Below, piece after piece: positions 9,952 through 22,098 of a DNA stretch of 64,000 nucleotides. How positions within the stretch are numbered: the stretch's first letter is position 1; the number at the start of each line of letters is the position of its first letter. Where the stretch lies: NCBI GenBank assembly GCA_021234155.1, contig JAJEKV010000010.1, positions 23,152,833 through 23,216,832 of the forward strand, in the 5' to 3' direction. A model generated the notes under the pieces. The model made no database searches. It was not told where the DNA came from and saw only the letters and a program-made list of their open reading frames with translations. This stretch comes from Isoetes taiwanensis (Eukaryota; Streptophyta; Lycopodiopsida; Isoetales; Isoetaceae). The position numbers were made by a program, and so were the translations under genes.

Positions 9952-10039
9952 TCCTCCCTCCCTCCCTCCCTCCCTCCCTCCCCCTCCCTCCCTCCCTCCC
10001 TCCCTCCCTCCCTCCCTTCCTTCCTTCCTTCCTTCCTTC
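9952..10039. repeat. (CCCT)n/(CCTT)n microsatellite, copy A
   Basis: Uninterrupted pyrimidine run of CCCT units changing to CCTT. It is shorter in copy B (22030-22098). A second short CCCT tract occurs at about 11108-11145. Confidence 0.95.
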
Positions 10040-11459
10040 ATTGGATTATAGGGCTCCTAACTTCCATGTAGAACTATGGAGCCTTACTTAGTACTAATGA
10101 CAAGAAAATTTCCAATTTCAAATCATAAAAACTTATATTAATTAAGAAATAAATTACATCAAATTAAAAGTCACACCTAAAGGGTTCAAAAAAATATTGG
10201 ACACAAAGGAACACCACCATATTATAACCGTTGACAACCATTAATATCAATTAACACCATTAACTATTGGAATTAATGAATTTCTCTCTTAACCCCTGTT
10301 GCTTTGGTGCTATTTGTGTGAAGTCTCTATTGTTAGGCGATGGTTCAAATACGTATGTATATATATCAGAATCTTAGTCCAACACTTCAGTAATATCTCC
10401 AGCGGATGGTTCCAATAGGCATTTGGTACAGTTCAATTCAATTCTTTTGAAAACTATGCAACATCAATCATTCTAATCATCATCCTTTCATTACATCAAT
10501 AGTTGTTTTTGTGCCTTCATTATGTTTTTAGATGTGTCATTCTTCAAGTACATTGCTCGTTTGCATATGGTTATTCTTAAATGCAACTTCTCAACCGTTA
10601 TATATCCTCCTTCATTCTATTCCTTACAAAATAACATACCTTAGGTGAATTTGGGACAATTCGTACAACATAACATACCTTCAATTTGAGGCAAATTCGA
10701 CCTCCTCACAAATTCCCACATATTTTGATAGCTACTTTCCTTTGATATCCTATTAAATTTTATTCCATAGTCATCCCATCCTTCTCTATCCCATTCACGA
10801 GGGCAACACATCATGTGGCGCACCTTGTTTATTATTGCTAAACCAACATGGCATCAATCAAAGCAATATCTCATCGAGGCCGCAATGTTCCTACTTTCAA
10901 CCTCTTCATATCGAACAACTTAGCACTTCCCTTGAAAACCTTTCGAGGCAGGGGTTTTTTAATCCTAGTAGTAATGATTGTACTAGCCCATTGTATGGGT
11001 CCCATGACCTATTGGTCTCCGTGGACGTTAAAAAAACTATTCTATTCTATTCCTTTGTTTAATAAAGAACCCCTTCTCTACCCAATATGACATCTCAAAC
11101 CTCCTACATTCCCTCCCTCCCTCCCTTCCTCCCTCCTTCTTTTCCTCAAGCCTGCCCTACTGCTAGTTTTTCTAAGGACATATTTTGAGTTGCCCTTTTT
11201 TGGGAAGGTTAAAATTTTATCAGCCCCTTTTATTTTATGGTATAATGTAAACTGCCTTTATTTACTACAATTAACATTTATCTATCAAAGTACACATTTA
11301 TAGAAAACAAAGTAATTTTTGTTTCAAAAATACATAGCAATTTATATATGTTTATAAACATAACATAGCTTATATGCATGAGTTCAAGAAAAGATTAGAA
11401 TACTAAACAAGACAAGGTAACCTTCGAAGATCAAACATCAAACAACTTTCTACAATCTC
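10040..11459. other. AT-rich stretch, possibly part of the hAT-like remnant
   Basis: No convincing gene. A 60-residue minus-strand frame (10641-10823) lies upstream in coordinates of the hAT dimerisation motif and could be unrelated flanking DNA. A motif around 11008-11060 (ATTGGTCTCCGTGGACG) recurs near 61634. Confidence 0.4.
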
Positions 11460-11695
11460 CCAATATGCCTTTCCTTTGCATTCATCCATTCCTTGTAAAT
11501 AGATGATCAATCAATTTCTTCCATGTTCTTTAAGTCGTTTAATAAGTATTAAAAAACCTAAGCTTTTGATGTTCAATCTACTTCTATCATCGTTTTTGAT
11601 GCTATTCAATTTTGAGAAATCCCTTTCACATTCCACTGTAGAGGCTGGGATCACTAAAACCATTTGCTATGATTTCTTTATTTCAAAACATAATT
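11460..11695 (-). pseudogene. hAT transposase C-terminal dimerisation domain (remnant, copy A)
   Basis: The minus strand reads MVLVIPASTVECERDFSKLN followed by SIKNDDRSRLNIKSLGFLIL and an IKRL continuation. This matches the C-terminal dimerisation domain of hAT transposases and their domesticated relatives (pattern P-S-x3-ER-FS-L--IK---R--L). The more N-terminal part of the same coding direction lies at 13510-13929, on the other side of a LINE insertion. The frame is open only locally, so this is a broken transposase gene. Confidence 0.65.
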
Positions 11696-13494
11696 TTTTT
11701 TTTTTTTTGTAGAAACGGCAAAGGAGTTATATTACATGTAATACATAGTAATACAAAATGCACAGAGTAAAACTCTGTTATAAGGCCTTAACTAGGCCTG
11801 TCTCTCCAAAAGGAGGAAAATTCAGTTAGATTAAAACACTGTTTGAAGGATTAAATCCAAAATAACCAGTATTAAACCAGAATTAAACCAGAAAGAGTTT
11901 AAGTTTGCTGCATAATACTGAAAATATAAAACAGTCGAGCATTGATGATGCCTTAATCATCCATAACTCCATCAAGAGTTATTATTGCATAGGCATGGGT
12001 TGTGTTCTCAAAGAGCAGAGTGTCAAGTTCAACAGCCCCAAGTGCAGCCGAATCCAAAATATAGAGTATCCAGGATTCTCTCGCACCAACACAGATTTTG
12101 AGCTTGTCTTCGAAGTATGGTTTGAGTTCCTGCTTAAATTGCCAGATATCCTCGTCTCTCAGGATCCTCTCCAGTGTTTTGACCATGATGGTTTCAGTCT
12201 TAACCCAAAGCAAGGCTTCCAGAACCTCTTTATGAGTCATTGGCCGTGTGTCCTCTGGTACCTCCCTCATGTGACCTCCTTCACGATGCTTGTTGACCAG
12301 GTACTCTGCCATCATCAGCACAAAGATTATTAAAATAAGAAGAGAAAAATGCATAGAACCCTTGAAAGGATCCTAAACCATCCCAATTTTTGTCATAGTT
12401 TGATCCCCTGCTCAGTCTATGAGCCATGGCTGCATCTGCCAGCTCCAATTGAATTGTTGTCTTAAGGGAATTCAGATCCGGGTGATTCTGATTTATAGCA
12501 ACACCGTTTCTATGTTTCCAGATCGTCCATAAAACAAGCATTCTAATGGTGTCCATAAAGGGAGAACTGTTTGCTAAAAAGTCATATAACTCTTGTTCTG
12601 AGGCAGGGGAAGGACCTATGTAGTTGCTTATCCATGTCCAATAAGGTGCCAGCCATGGGCATATAAAGATATGGCAGGATGTTTCAGCTTGGCCACAACC
12701 TAAAGGACATCTATCAGAGATTTGGGCATTATACTTTGCTCTGTAAGCATTAGATTTTAGGCTTTTATTGAGCACCAACCATCTGAATAAAATAACCTTC
12801 TTCGCACACTGTAATTTCCAACCTTTCTTTATGACCCTGATGGCCTCCTTCTCTGTACAACCCCATTGATTTGAGACTTTAGTTCCATGATCACATAACA
12901 GGAGGATGTATATCCGGGCCACACTGTATCCTTTGCCTTGCATAGCCCAGTTCTGATCCCTAACTAGAGTTCCATTTCCCATTTGATGTCTAGTGAGGAT
13001 CCTATGGATATTCCTGTTCGAGGTGGAGTCCTGTACCACATTGGAGATTTCTTGTCATGTCTTCCATTCTGTACCATTAGACATACTTGCAATAGTGTCT
13101 AATCCACTGAGTTTCCACTCCTTATATTTCTTTGGATGCTTTAGAGCCAGACATCCATCCTCTTCATCAACTAAGCCCTGATGCCAAAAGAAATTAAAGT
13201 CCCCATAAACATTTTCAATTGGATGGGCCTTAAAACAAACAGAAACCTTATTCCAGGCTTGGATAATTCTTCTCATAATGGTAGATTACCTGGAGCAGGA
13301 TTAAGTTGGTAGAAAGCTGAATTCGGAAGGTGATGAGGGGTAGATGGACTCCCTACCAAAAAGGTTTTCTGGATCCAATATTTAGTGAGGAGAAGGGCAG
13401 GAGACCTTGATGCTGAAACCAAAGATCTCCAGACCAGTTTTGCTGCCAAAACCTGGGCCTGTAAAAACAAATCTTTACATCCTTTTCCTCCTTT
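11696..13494 (-). mobile_element. 5'-truncated LINE (L1-like), copy A
   Basis: A minus-strand non-LTR retrotransposon. The left edge is a T run (poly-A on the minus strand) just after 11695. TTTCAAAACATAATT is duplicated at 11681-11695 and 13495-13509, a 15-bp target-site duplication typical of target-primed reverse transcription. The right edge is truncated within the C-terminal part of the RT ORF. It inserted into the hAT-like remnant just upstream of the dimerisation motif. Confidence 0.85.
11953..12354 (-). CDS. Unrecognised 133-residue ORF in the LINE 3' region, copy A
   Basis: A clean minus-strand frame overlaps the end of the zf-RVT frame and runs to near the LINE poly-A. From the sequence AGTACCTGG onward it follows a pyrimidine-rich stretch ending in CAG, which looks like a splice acceptor. 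The protein is mixed polar with strings such as MREVPEDTRPMTHKEVLEAL and ESWILYILDSAALGAVELD. I do not recognise the family. It could be a LINE 3' domain or host exon sequence carried by 3' transduction. It is unchanged in copy B (24023-24424), so it predates the duplication. Confidence 0.35.
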   Translation of the reverse strand: MHFSLLILIIFVLMMAEYLVNKHREGGHMREVPEDTRPMTHKEVLEALLWVKTETIMVKTLERILRDEDIWQFKQELKPYFEDKLKICVGARESWILYILDSAALGAVELDTLLFENTTHAYAIITLDGVMDD

Positions 13495-13500
13495 TTTCAA
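12281..13500 (-). pseudogene. LINE ORF2 C-terminus with zf-RVT domain, copy A
   Basis: Frames 13500-13273, 13276-13055 and 13039-12281 together read through the RT C-terminus (DLFLQAQVLAAKLVWRSLVS) into the plant zf-RVT region: KKVILFRWLVLNKSLKSNAY, CPLGCGQAETSCHIFICPWL, and a hydrophobic helix VLWTIWKHRNGVAINQNH. Two frame changes interrupt it. The zf-RVT domain closes plant L1-type ORF2 proteins. The first 5 kb expected for a full LINE are missing. Confidence 0.8.
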
Positions 13501-13509
13501 AACATAATT

Positions 13510-13929
13510 GAACTAAGTTCAATCCAAACCTACTGAAAAACAAAGACTTTCTTGGATAATGGCTCATCATTCTTAAAGTGAAATCCAAGTACTCAACTCT
13601 ACATTTTCGTCAATCAATCCTTCCACCGAGAGAGCAAATAAGCACCTCCATCCATTTGTCACATAATTGTAGCATGCACATCATCATCTCAAGATTTATT
13701 ACATAATCACGAAGAGAAAATACCTTTAATACTTCAAAAAAATCAAGCTTACCAAATCTTTATCAAGGCCATCAATTACTTTTCGCACAAAGGACTTACA
13801 TTCTTCAACGCAAGATTCCCGTGTGGACATATGCATAGTGCCATGTGCACAAATATATCCAAAATGAAGACTGTGACGATAAATGATTCCATGCACATCC
13901 TTATACGAAATATAGCCACATTTTGCCAT
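13510..13929 (-). pseudogene. hAT-like transposase remnant, upstream part (copy A)
   Basis: The minus-strand frame 13929-13726 (YISYKDVHGIIYRHSLHFGY, SFVRKVIDGLDKDLVSLIF) continues toward the dimerisation motif beyond the LINE insertion. The assignment rests on its position and direction; the motif itself is not diagnostic. Confidence 0.4.
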
Positions 13930-13943
13930 TGCTGAAAATCGTA

Positions 13944-14320
13944 AAAATGCTTTGCTCTTGCAAAAGTCCAGGGCCAGATGGCCTATAGCCAGAATTCTAC
14001 GTGGACTTCTGGGATATAATGAGGATAATTTGGTAACCTTCTTCCAAGGGACTGGAGAGCTTCAAGGCTACATCCAGCAATTAATACATGGCACATTACA
14101 CTGATCCCAAAGGTAGACAACCCAGAAAACATTGGTGATTGGAGACCAATAACTCTAACCAACACCAGCTATAAAGTCTTGATTAAGATACTTGCAAATA
14201 GATTGAAAGTTACCCTGCATGAGATCATCAGCCCGTGCCAGTTTGCCTTTTTACCCCAAAGAAATATTCTTGACAACTACATTGGAGCTGCTGAAGGCTT
14301 ACATTGGAATAAACAGACTA
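13944..14320 (+). pseudogene. Second LINE: RT N-terminal fragment, plus strand (copy A)
   Basis: Reads KSPGPDGL, PEFYVDFWDIM, then NIGDWRPITLTNTSYK and LANRLKVTLHEIISPCQFAF with a final GLHWNKQT. These are successive motifs of plant L1 reverse transcriptase. One frameshift separates the first and second halves. The fragment stops abruptly where the LTR at 14321 begins, and I did not find its continuation on the far side. Confidence 0.8.
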
Positions 14321-15863
14321 TGATGCTCCCTAAATCTATACGATGCTTCCATCGTATAAATACGGGAATTCCCCTCCCATGGCGGACCATAGTCAGGCCC
14401 TCCGTCATACTCGGACCACTTGGGATGGCCAGTGTTCGGGCGAGGAACACGGAGGTGTCATTCGTCCCACGTCCTCTACGGAAAATCCTATACAACGAAA
14501 GCATACATACATGTTAGCATACAACCATGAAATCCTATACAGCGGAAGTATACATACATGTTAGCATACAGTGGAATCATGCTAAATAATATACCACCAC
14601 GAAGGTGGCCCATCCATCATCATCAATGAAAGAAAAGTACAACCATCAGTAATATGAGCAATATATCATAAGAAGGCGCTACCCGAGGCTCAGACTCAAA
14701 GGGGTCAACTGACGGCCAGGCCTCAAGATAACAGCAGACGGAAGTATAACATGGCATTGGCTGGCATAAGACAATGGCTAGGGTAGTCCACTCCATCCGC
14801 CCCTCATGTGCACACTTTGCAGATAGGCTGAATCATGCTATGAGGTGCTTGTAGCCCTCCGGAGATGCAATCCCAAGGAATCACCCTTTGGGACTACTCC
14901 GGGTTACATCTCCCCAGTCCGACGAGGCAGGTCAGAGAAGCTTCTCCTTCCAGATCACAACGGTTCCCTAGGTGTGTTAGAAGATATCTGCCACCTCTGT
15001 AGCACCCGTATCCGTACCCGACTTACTTCCCTAAATCTACACAAAGTCGAGGACGTCCATAACGGCCATATTCAACGACCCAAGAGGTGTCAGACCCATA
15101 CCTGGCCCACATACAGTGACCGACTATAGGCCTAGCACATTGTAGGAGCCCCAGTAGCCACGCTCAGCAAGGCTCTACCCCCGATTCCCCAGTTGTGTCC
15201 GTTGTTTGGTGCTGAACCACATCATAGCATCCTCAGCCAGGTTGGCTCTTGTGCACATGCCACATTTACTGGGTTTTTAAGGGTTCTAACTAGGAACATC
15301 TCTACTTCTAGATGGCCTTTAGGTCTCTACCCTTCTCTTCACGGAGGGAGCAGAAAGAAAGAATATAAACACCGTCTAAGTATCCATCATTATCCAAAAC
15401 AACATAAGGAAGAGAATTTAACCATTCCATCTATTCAAAGAAGTGTTAGTGGAGATAGAAGCTATCTAGGAACTAACCAGTCCCTTGGCTGGAGCCATTA
15501 TCACGATAGGTCTCCATACTTGGGGTCTGTTGGCAAGAACTGGCAAAAACTGGTAGCTGCTCCTCCTCCCCTCTTCCCAATTCGAATTTGGGGCAAAAAT
15601 GGGAGTAGGACCCCTATTTCTCTACGTAAATTAGCAAGTCCCACTTGGCCAATCGAGTTAGGCCAGGTGGCACTCCCTCATTGGTGACATTTAACTAATT
15701 ACACCTTAATTAGCATAATTGGGTTAATTATCCCCTAATTTTATTAGCATAGCTAATAAAATCCATTTTAAGAGAATCTAAGTTATCCCCTATAGACCCT
15801 TAAGGGTTTAATTACATGTCATAGTATGCATACATATACCGTATAAATACTTGGAACGTCACA
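14321..15863 (-). repeat. Large LTR (about 1.54 kb) of a third LTR-retrotransposon family, copy A
   Basis: On the minus strand this begins TGTGACGTTCC at 15863, directly after a polypurine tract (GGGGGGGGAGAA, plus coordinates 15864-15875), and ends near 14321 where it cuts the LINE RT frame. A minus-strand TATA-like string lies near 15843. It contains a hairpin with 9-bp arms (14337-14358) and a roughly 50-bp tandem repeat (about 14484-14570). No pol genes follow to the right, so the element is a fragment or non-autonomous. A diverged relative lies at 50360-51080. Confidence 0.65.
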
Positions 15864-16961
15864 TTCTCCCCCCCCTGGATTAATGCTGTCATCAGCATTA
15901 GAGTTAGTGGAGATTGAATGTACCAAAAGATAACTCTTACTTATGGAAATCAACACAAGATTACATATATAGGTCATAGGACGGAAGTCCTTTAATAAAC
16001 ACAAGAAATAACGATAGTAATACCACCCATAACACAAAACTTCAAATACAAAAGTTAATGAATAGTAAACAGTAGCTTTGAATTGCTTTGAGGTTTATTT
16101 TCCAATAAAGTTGGAAGTTTTGTTGCTGTGACAACATCTTAGTTTACTAATTCGACATGTTGTAATGATTTGCAGTATGAACATTTTATGGCTGTGATTC
16201 CAAGCTTGATGCAAGACGAGTCCTTCAATGCATAATATAATTGATAGACATAATATAATTGGTAGAATCTGTTGGTGTGTGTTGGAGCACCAAACTTCCC
16301 AATGCTAAAATGATATATTGTAGGCAAGGTTCTTTTAATAGACATGCAAAGCCTGATGGTTTTTTTGAAGAATTACGAAATATGCAGGCACACATATTTT
16401 GACCAAGGGCATATGATTAACTTATCAAAGTTTAGGGGTGGATGGTTTGCATTTAGCAATAATGGCAAAACATATAACATAAGCAAACATTGGGCCAAAA
16501 CCTACAAATGTTTGTTTCTCTTATCCACCTAAAATTTCAACCACCTTGAAATTACCACCCTTTTGAACCAGTTTTTCAAACCGAAATACATTATTGTGTC
16601 GAATTTTTGGGCGGTGTTGCCTAGATCTCTCTTATTTCTTGCCTCAAGATCATTATGTTTATCTCGTGCTTTAGCCGATTTGTTGATCTCCAACCTGTAC
16701 CAGCCAATGTGAAAAGCTAGTTTGATGCTCATGGTGCTATTGCCAGCTTCTGTGAAACCTTGTTGGATATGTAGAATTAGCCTTTTTGAGGAGCACAATG
16801 TGCGATCTTGAGAGCTGTAAGCTCTGGCTTGCACCAGCCTTTACTGCACCCAGGCTTCATCAAAATCCAGCACCAATGACGAACTTCTTAAAAGCAAAAA
16901 AGAAGAAGAAGAAAACGTGCTACATATATGAGAGCTCCACTTTTGCTACCTAAGTTAAACA
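15864..16961. other. Non-coding remnant next to the large LTR, copy A
   Basis: May be internal sequence of the third LTR family followed by older DNA. A minus-strand 101-residue frame (16529-16834) is present in both copies but shows no domain that I recognise. Confidence 0.35.
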
Positions 16962-16989
16962 CTAGTTACGGTGCCCGGCGTTGCCCGGC
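16962..16989 (-). mobile_element. Helitron 3' terminus, copy A
   Basis: On the minus strand a GC-rich hairpin (16973-16989) is followed by seven bases and then CTAG|T (16962-16965 with flanking A/T). Hairpin plus CTRR plus T is the standard Helitron 3' end. The hairpin has one mismatch as read. The element would extend to higher coordinates; a possible 5' end (TCTATTTATATTTTTTGGC) lies at 40660 beyond the nested Ty3 element. Confidence 0.6.
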
Positions 16990-17340
16990 TTTGGTAACAA
17001 TTTGAAGAGGAGAATTTGGCAGTTGTTTCATCATTGACTAGAAAAGACATGTGGCTTAGAGATGGCGAAGGAGCTATATATTAAATCTTTATTTATTAAG
17101 TTTTGGTTGTTATTACATATGCTCATACTCATGAAGAGCAGCTTCCTGTGGTTAAAAGAAAAGGCCATAGTTGATAATTTACCTTCATTTCTTCCAACGC
17201 TTTTGGAACTCTCAAATAACCATACCACATATAGCAATTTTTGGCCTTCCATACCAACACCTGCAAGAATGAGAAGCATCTTATAATCTCACGAATCATT
17301 CTACTGTACATTCTTGTTCTTTTAACTCACCTCTACACTT

Positions 17341-17920
17341 TGTTTGGGGTCTGGGTTCGGGAACTCCTGGAAGACAGCCCTCTGTGAGGACCCGTGGATC
17401 TAACAGGAGAGTCCGGGGGACTATGTCACGCGGGATTTGCAAGAAGAGAAGAAGAAGAAGAAAACAGAACAAATGAGAGGAAAATGATAAGCTTCCTTGA
17501 TATCAATGATGAACATACATGAGCTCTCGCAATAGAGAGAAGAACTGAAAGGAGACAAGACTCAAAACTCATCTAGAACTCATGTGCGAGCTCTAGTCAT
17601 ATATATAGTACAATGGCCTTGGGCCCAATATAGACACTGACTGATCTCGGTGCCGACTCCTGGAAGGAGGCCTGATTTGCAGGAATGTGGGCGGTGCCTC
17701 TTGAAGTGCCTAGAATCATCTTGCGCCGACGCTGGGGCGGTGGCGGGCCGTCACTTGTCCGGCGGCGCCTCTTGATAGGCTTTGATTGAGCGTGGTCTGG
17801 CTTTGCTTGGTCTTCTGGCGAGCCTTTGATGGCTGACCCGTGGCTGGCCGAGGATCCTTGAGCTTGACCTGGTGCATGAGTATGCATGAATAGTCCCTGC
17901 CGGGAGGCACAGGACTAACA
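17341..17920 (-). repeat. Duplicated 3' LTR of the second Ty3 element (copy A)
   Basis: 580 bp, TGTTTGGGGTC to CAGGACTAACA on the plus strand. It is preceded by CACTT (17336-17340) and followed by a polypurine tract complement CTCCCCACCAAAC (17921-17933). It matches 29428-29988 and 39931-40499. Confidence 0.95.
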
Positions 17921-20832
17921 CTCCCCACCAAACGACACTCGTGAGTGAAGAAAAGGAGGAAGGGTTTTACGAGGCGGGGAAGCCATGCGTGCGAAAGTGA
18001 TCCTCACGGGGAGTGAGGGCGGCACCATTATGGTACTCGGCCAATGAGATCCCCGCGTGTTTGAAGAGCAGGAGGAGTGTTGTGGCCAAGGGGCGTGGAT
18101 CTGCATCAATAAGAAAGCGAGATCGCACCATGTCTTCAAGGGCAAAGATGGGCATGCGTCTCAAAGAAATGTAATGACATTCCATGAGGAGGTCCGGAGG
18201 CCAAAGGCACCGACAACCGCATTCGGATTGCGGTGAAAAATGGGGCCGCCAATTTAGGGAGCCGAGCAAAATGCATTTGAGAGCAGCACAAAAACACGCT
18301 TGAAAATGGATCAAGGATCGTGAGGTGGTGGCATTCTCGCAAGAAGGTGTCAAGACCATGAAGCGCATCCGCCGGGCGTTGCCAACCACGCTCATTAGCA
18401 ATATAGATCCAATTAGCGGGTGGTATCCGTGTGGCACCTTCTTCCCAATGTGAGCGGCGAACAAAACGTGGATCCCACCGGAGATCCGTCGAGAGATCCG
18501 AGGTGGAGTCCATCCCGCATGACCATCCATGACCTTGGTCCAAAAAGGGAGGTGCCAATCGGAAGTCAGAACACAGGGCGGGAGGTGCGCCCGAGGGAAG
18601 CATAGGGAGAAGGAACCATGCCCGTGGGCGTGGGTTCTTGAGCGGTCTCCCTGAATTGATCGACAAGATCCGGATCAAGAGCTTGACACCAACGATCCCA
18701 AAGAGAAGCAGAGTTGAGAGTTGGCGGGAGGGCTATCCCATCCCGTGGGGACCGTCTTGCTATCCAACGAGCCCGTAATTGATTATAACCATGAGGTGCT
18801 TGCATATAAATTTGTGCATAGGGAAGATCCTCCGGATGTCCTAGATACTTCCTTATCATTTGCGGCGCTCCGCTTGCCGAGAGAGATAAATGATTGGCAA
18901 GCTTCGGGCATGTACTCGATGAAGAGTGTGGGTCCGAGCATGATCAGCAAGATATGGATTGTTATCCCGAAGCAACCATTGCACGTGGGGTCACCACGAA
19001 AGAGTCTGGCGTGGCCCATCTCCGAAGTGTTCCCATGTATCACCCGGATAGAAATCATGAAATATGTAAGCCATGGGCTGAACAACTCAAGGTGATAAAG
19101 TCCGGATCGGCCAAAGGTTGCATGAGATCAAAGACCAAAAGGGCACAAAGATAACCCTTTGTCTTCAATGAAGAGTTCGCCCAAATCCAAGAAAAAAATC
19201 TGCGGTGCTTTCGGGGGAATATTCACGAGTCCATCTGCCGCATGCCACCGAAAGGAAGAGGTGGCGGCGAGCAACCACATAATCGTGATAGCAGGAAGGA
19301 ACTGGGAAGTCCAAAGGCATTCTGTGAATAATGGCGGTATGGCCGTCAAGTTTTGCTTGAGCCTCATCAGCAGACTGAATAGCTTGCTGCAGCTGTTGTT
19401 CAAGATCACGGATCCGGTTGTCCTTTTCTAGCAGCAGGCGTGATTGGTCACGGACCCGTTTCTGAGAAGTGTTGACCTGGGAGGAGGATTGCCCCAGAGT
19501 ATTGAGACGAAGCACGGCAATCTCCGCGTCATCAAGAATCTTCTGTTTCTGCACCTCTGTAAGCTGATCTTGAAGAGGTGGTGAGCCGAGAGCAGTGGTA
19601 GAAAGCTGAGCCGTCAAGGAGGCAATTTGGCGTCCCCGCCTGTAAGGTTTTGAACTTGAGTGCTGAAATTTTCACAAAGTTGAATTACAAGGGCGTTGAG
19701 CTTAGCAATATCTGCGTCCTTGGTACCCAGGAGAGCTTCTTTGGTCTTGTTGTGCTCCAATAAATTCTGAATTTCTGATTGGAGCTGAGCCTATTGATCT
19801 GCAAGTTGGCTGACTTGATCCTGTGCACTTTTGAGATCTGTATGAGCACAGTAAAGAGAGCTCGTGCTTGTCTTGAAGTTTGGCCTCCAAAGTTGCAACT
19901 TGGGCGATGGCGGCTTTGAAGGTCCCTGTGCTGCATCATCGAGGCCTCTAGTGCCATTTGAACCCCGGTCATAAGAGCGTCTTGGGATTCTTGTAACTTG
20001 AGAACGGCAGCAGAGCATCCTGGCGATCTTGATACAACAACCGGCGAGGGTGTTGTGGTGGTGGAGCCGGTTGTTGCACTGGTTTGTGATGTTTGGGAAA
20101 GATGGTGTGAACTGGATGGTGTAGGCGAGGAGGAGACAAAGTGACATGGGTGTGCTGATTTTGGACATGACCAAAGGGAAGAAGGGCGTGAAGTGCCAAC
20201 TTCGGTTAGTCCGTGGAAGGGACCGGCCGAGTGGAATTATGAGAATTTTGTGGTGTGGGAGGGAAGTAATGACGGATGAGGGCTTGAAGGTGGCCTCCCA
20301 CGAAAAACTTTAAATGGAAGTGGCACCCCCAGAAGGCGGTCCACTTCTTGGAGAAGAAAACGATAGACATCAATTGGGGCCAATCGATGTGGTGGTTGGA
20401 GTGTGTAGCAGTGATGACCATGTTATAGAAAGGCTTATTGATATGGGTGTTCTTGATAGAATACCCAAGGAACTTGGCGCCACGAAACTTAACAAAGGTT
20501 TAGATTGAGGCTTGTCGATATTGGTCGACGATGCACATTGGCATGATAAGGAGGTGCACCAAACTCGTGACATCTAGATCCCGTATGGCGCACCATGATA
20601 AACAAAGGGGTTTGCAAGGGAATATGAAATACCTCAGAAATCAAATGTTGAGTCAGCGAAATGGTGGTGCCATCGACCACAGTGGTGTATCCATTCGGGC
20701 TGTTAACGATATTGGCGATGAACTGCTTCAGTTGGTCAGGATTTGGAGCCGGAAGTTCCATTTGAGAGAATTCGTAAAGCTTTTGTCGTTCAGCGACTTC
20801 TTTATTTGGGCCAACAAGGGCTTCACGGAAAG
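17921..20832 (-). pseudogene. Truncated extra ORF region of the second Ty3 element (copy A)
   Basis: Duplicate of the 3' part of the element at 29428-40499, cut off by the A/B junction. Copy A preserves longer frames than copy B. At 20761-20489 is a segment with TTISLTQHLISEVFHIP. At 19617-19165 is a strongly predicted coiled coil (heptad-like LLEKDNRIRDLEQQLQQAIQ). At 18678-18136 is a Trp/Arg-rich C-terminal part. Lacking gag-pol and a 5' LTR, it is not a mobile unit. Confidence 0.7.
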
Positions 20833-21152
20833 TGATTTTCTATTTTGAAAGGATGAAATCTTGCTAGAGAATAATTGAAAAAATTAAAGTTGTGCAAGTG
20901 TCACCTCTGGTGAGTTGTCTTCTACCTTGTTCTGCTCCTTGTGATTATTTTAATGGCATTGGAATGATTACAAGTAAAGTGTCAATCAAATGGCCTATCC
21001 CTTTATGTGATTACTATTATGACATGGGCTATAGTTAAAGCTATTCCACATGTTCTCTGAGAGGTTGTGCAGCAGCAGCAATCATGAAGTGCATCGGTCT
21101 AACATCTTCATGTGGCGTTGCCACTACACAATTTGGCAAGGATGCACAATTT

Positions 21153-21372
21153 GGATGGATGGATGGATGGATGGATAGATAGATAGTAGTTTTAACGTCA
21201 CGCCACTAGGCAGCATCCAACTGGACATGTGACCACACACCACACTACATTGCTTGGTTGGGCCCTGCCCCCAACCACCTTACGTTGCGTCTGTTGGGAT
21301 TTGACCCCCAACATACCGAGTGCTTGATCACGGCGGTCTCGAGCTCGAGACCACATTGCTAAGGAACTAGTG
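21153..21372 (-). mobile_element. tRNA-derived SINE-like element, copy B
   Basis: Duplicate of 9076-9295, with A box at 21351-21361, B box at 21297-21307, the same 18-bp palindrome (21335-21352) and a (GGAT)n tail at 21153-21186. Confidence 0.4.
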
Positions 21373-22029
21373 TGTTGCTAAGAAAGTTAAAGATAATGAC
21401 GGCAGAGACTAAACCTAAATTTAAGCCTGGATGTGGAGGAATGTCTATTAGCCTTGGCATGGCTATAATCTAGCTGGAGCTAATCTTATTACTGTAAGTT
21501 TTGTCAAGTTATTTGTTCCTCTAAACCTTTCTGTCTCAAATTGTTAACTGTAAAATTTCAATGCCTTCAATGGTGGACATTAATTTGCATGCTTGAGTTT
21601 GAGGTATAATTATCCTTGAAACTGACGTATTCATTAAATTTGTCTGGTATTCTAGTGCTTATAAAAGCTATGTTGCCCATAGGTCCATAATAATGAGGAT
21701 GCTGAGAGTTTTTCCAATCTTATTAAGGGGTGTTAAAAGCTTTGTGGATACTATCACGACGATGATGATGATGGTTCATCATCTAAACTTGAGAAAGGGA
21801 AGTATAAGTTGGAAATCCATATTGGATTAGACCATGCAACATCTTCTTAGAATATGGCCAACCTTTGGGACTTACATATTTATTTAAAATTAGTTGATTG
21901 TGTACATTTGCATATTCCGAATTTAGAAACAAAAGTATTCTCCTATGTCTAAAGCTGAAAAATTCATGGCGTTCTCTAACCTATCTCTAATTGTCATGGC
22001 ATCCATCTAATGGTTGTGTTGTAATTTGT

Positions 22030-22098
22030 CCTCCCTCCCTCCCTCCCTCCCTCCCTCCCTCCCTCCCTCCCTTCCTTCCTTCCTTCCTTCCTTCCTTC
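22030..22098. repeat. (CCCT)n/(CCTT)n microsatellite, copy B
   Basis: Same tract as 9952-10039 but about 19 bp shorter, a length polymorphism between the two copies. Confidence 0.95.

Larger units (their letters stand above)
8756..20832. repeat. Tandem segmental duplication, copy A (12,077 bp)
   Basis: Sequence starting TGATTTTCTATTTTG at 8756 recurs in the same order and orientation from 20833. Copy A ends inside the extra ORF region of a Ty3 element, at GGGCTTCACGGAAAG, and copy B begins immediately. The left edge, the A/B junction and the right edge share only TGA (8756-8758, 20833-20835, 32884-32886), a microhomology junction. Confidence 0.95.

Noticed and set aside
11905-12333. 142-residue plus-strand frame (repeated at 23975-24403)
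   Set aside because: It is the mirror of the minus-strand LINE ORF and shows no motif of its own.
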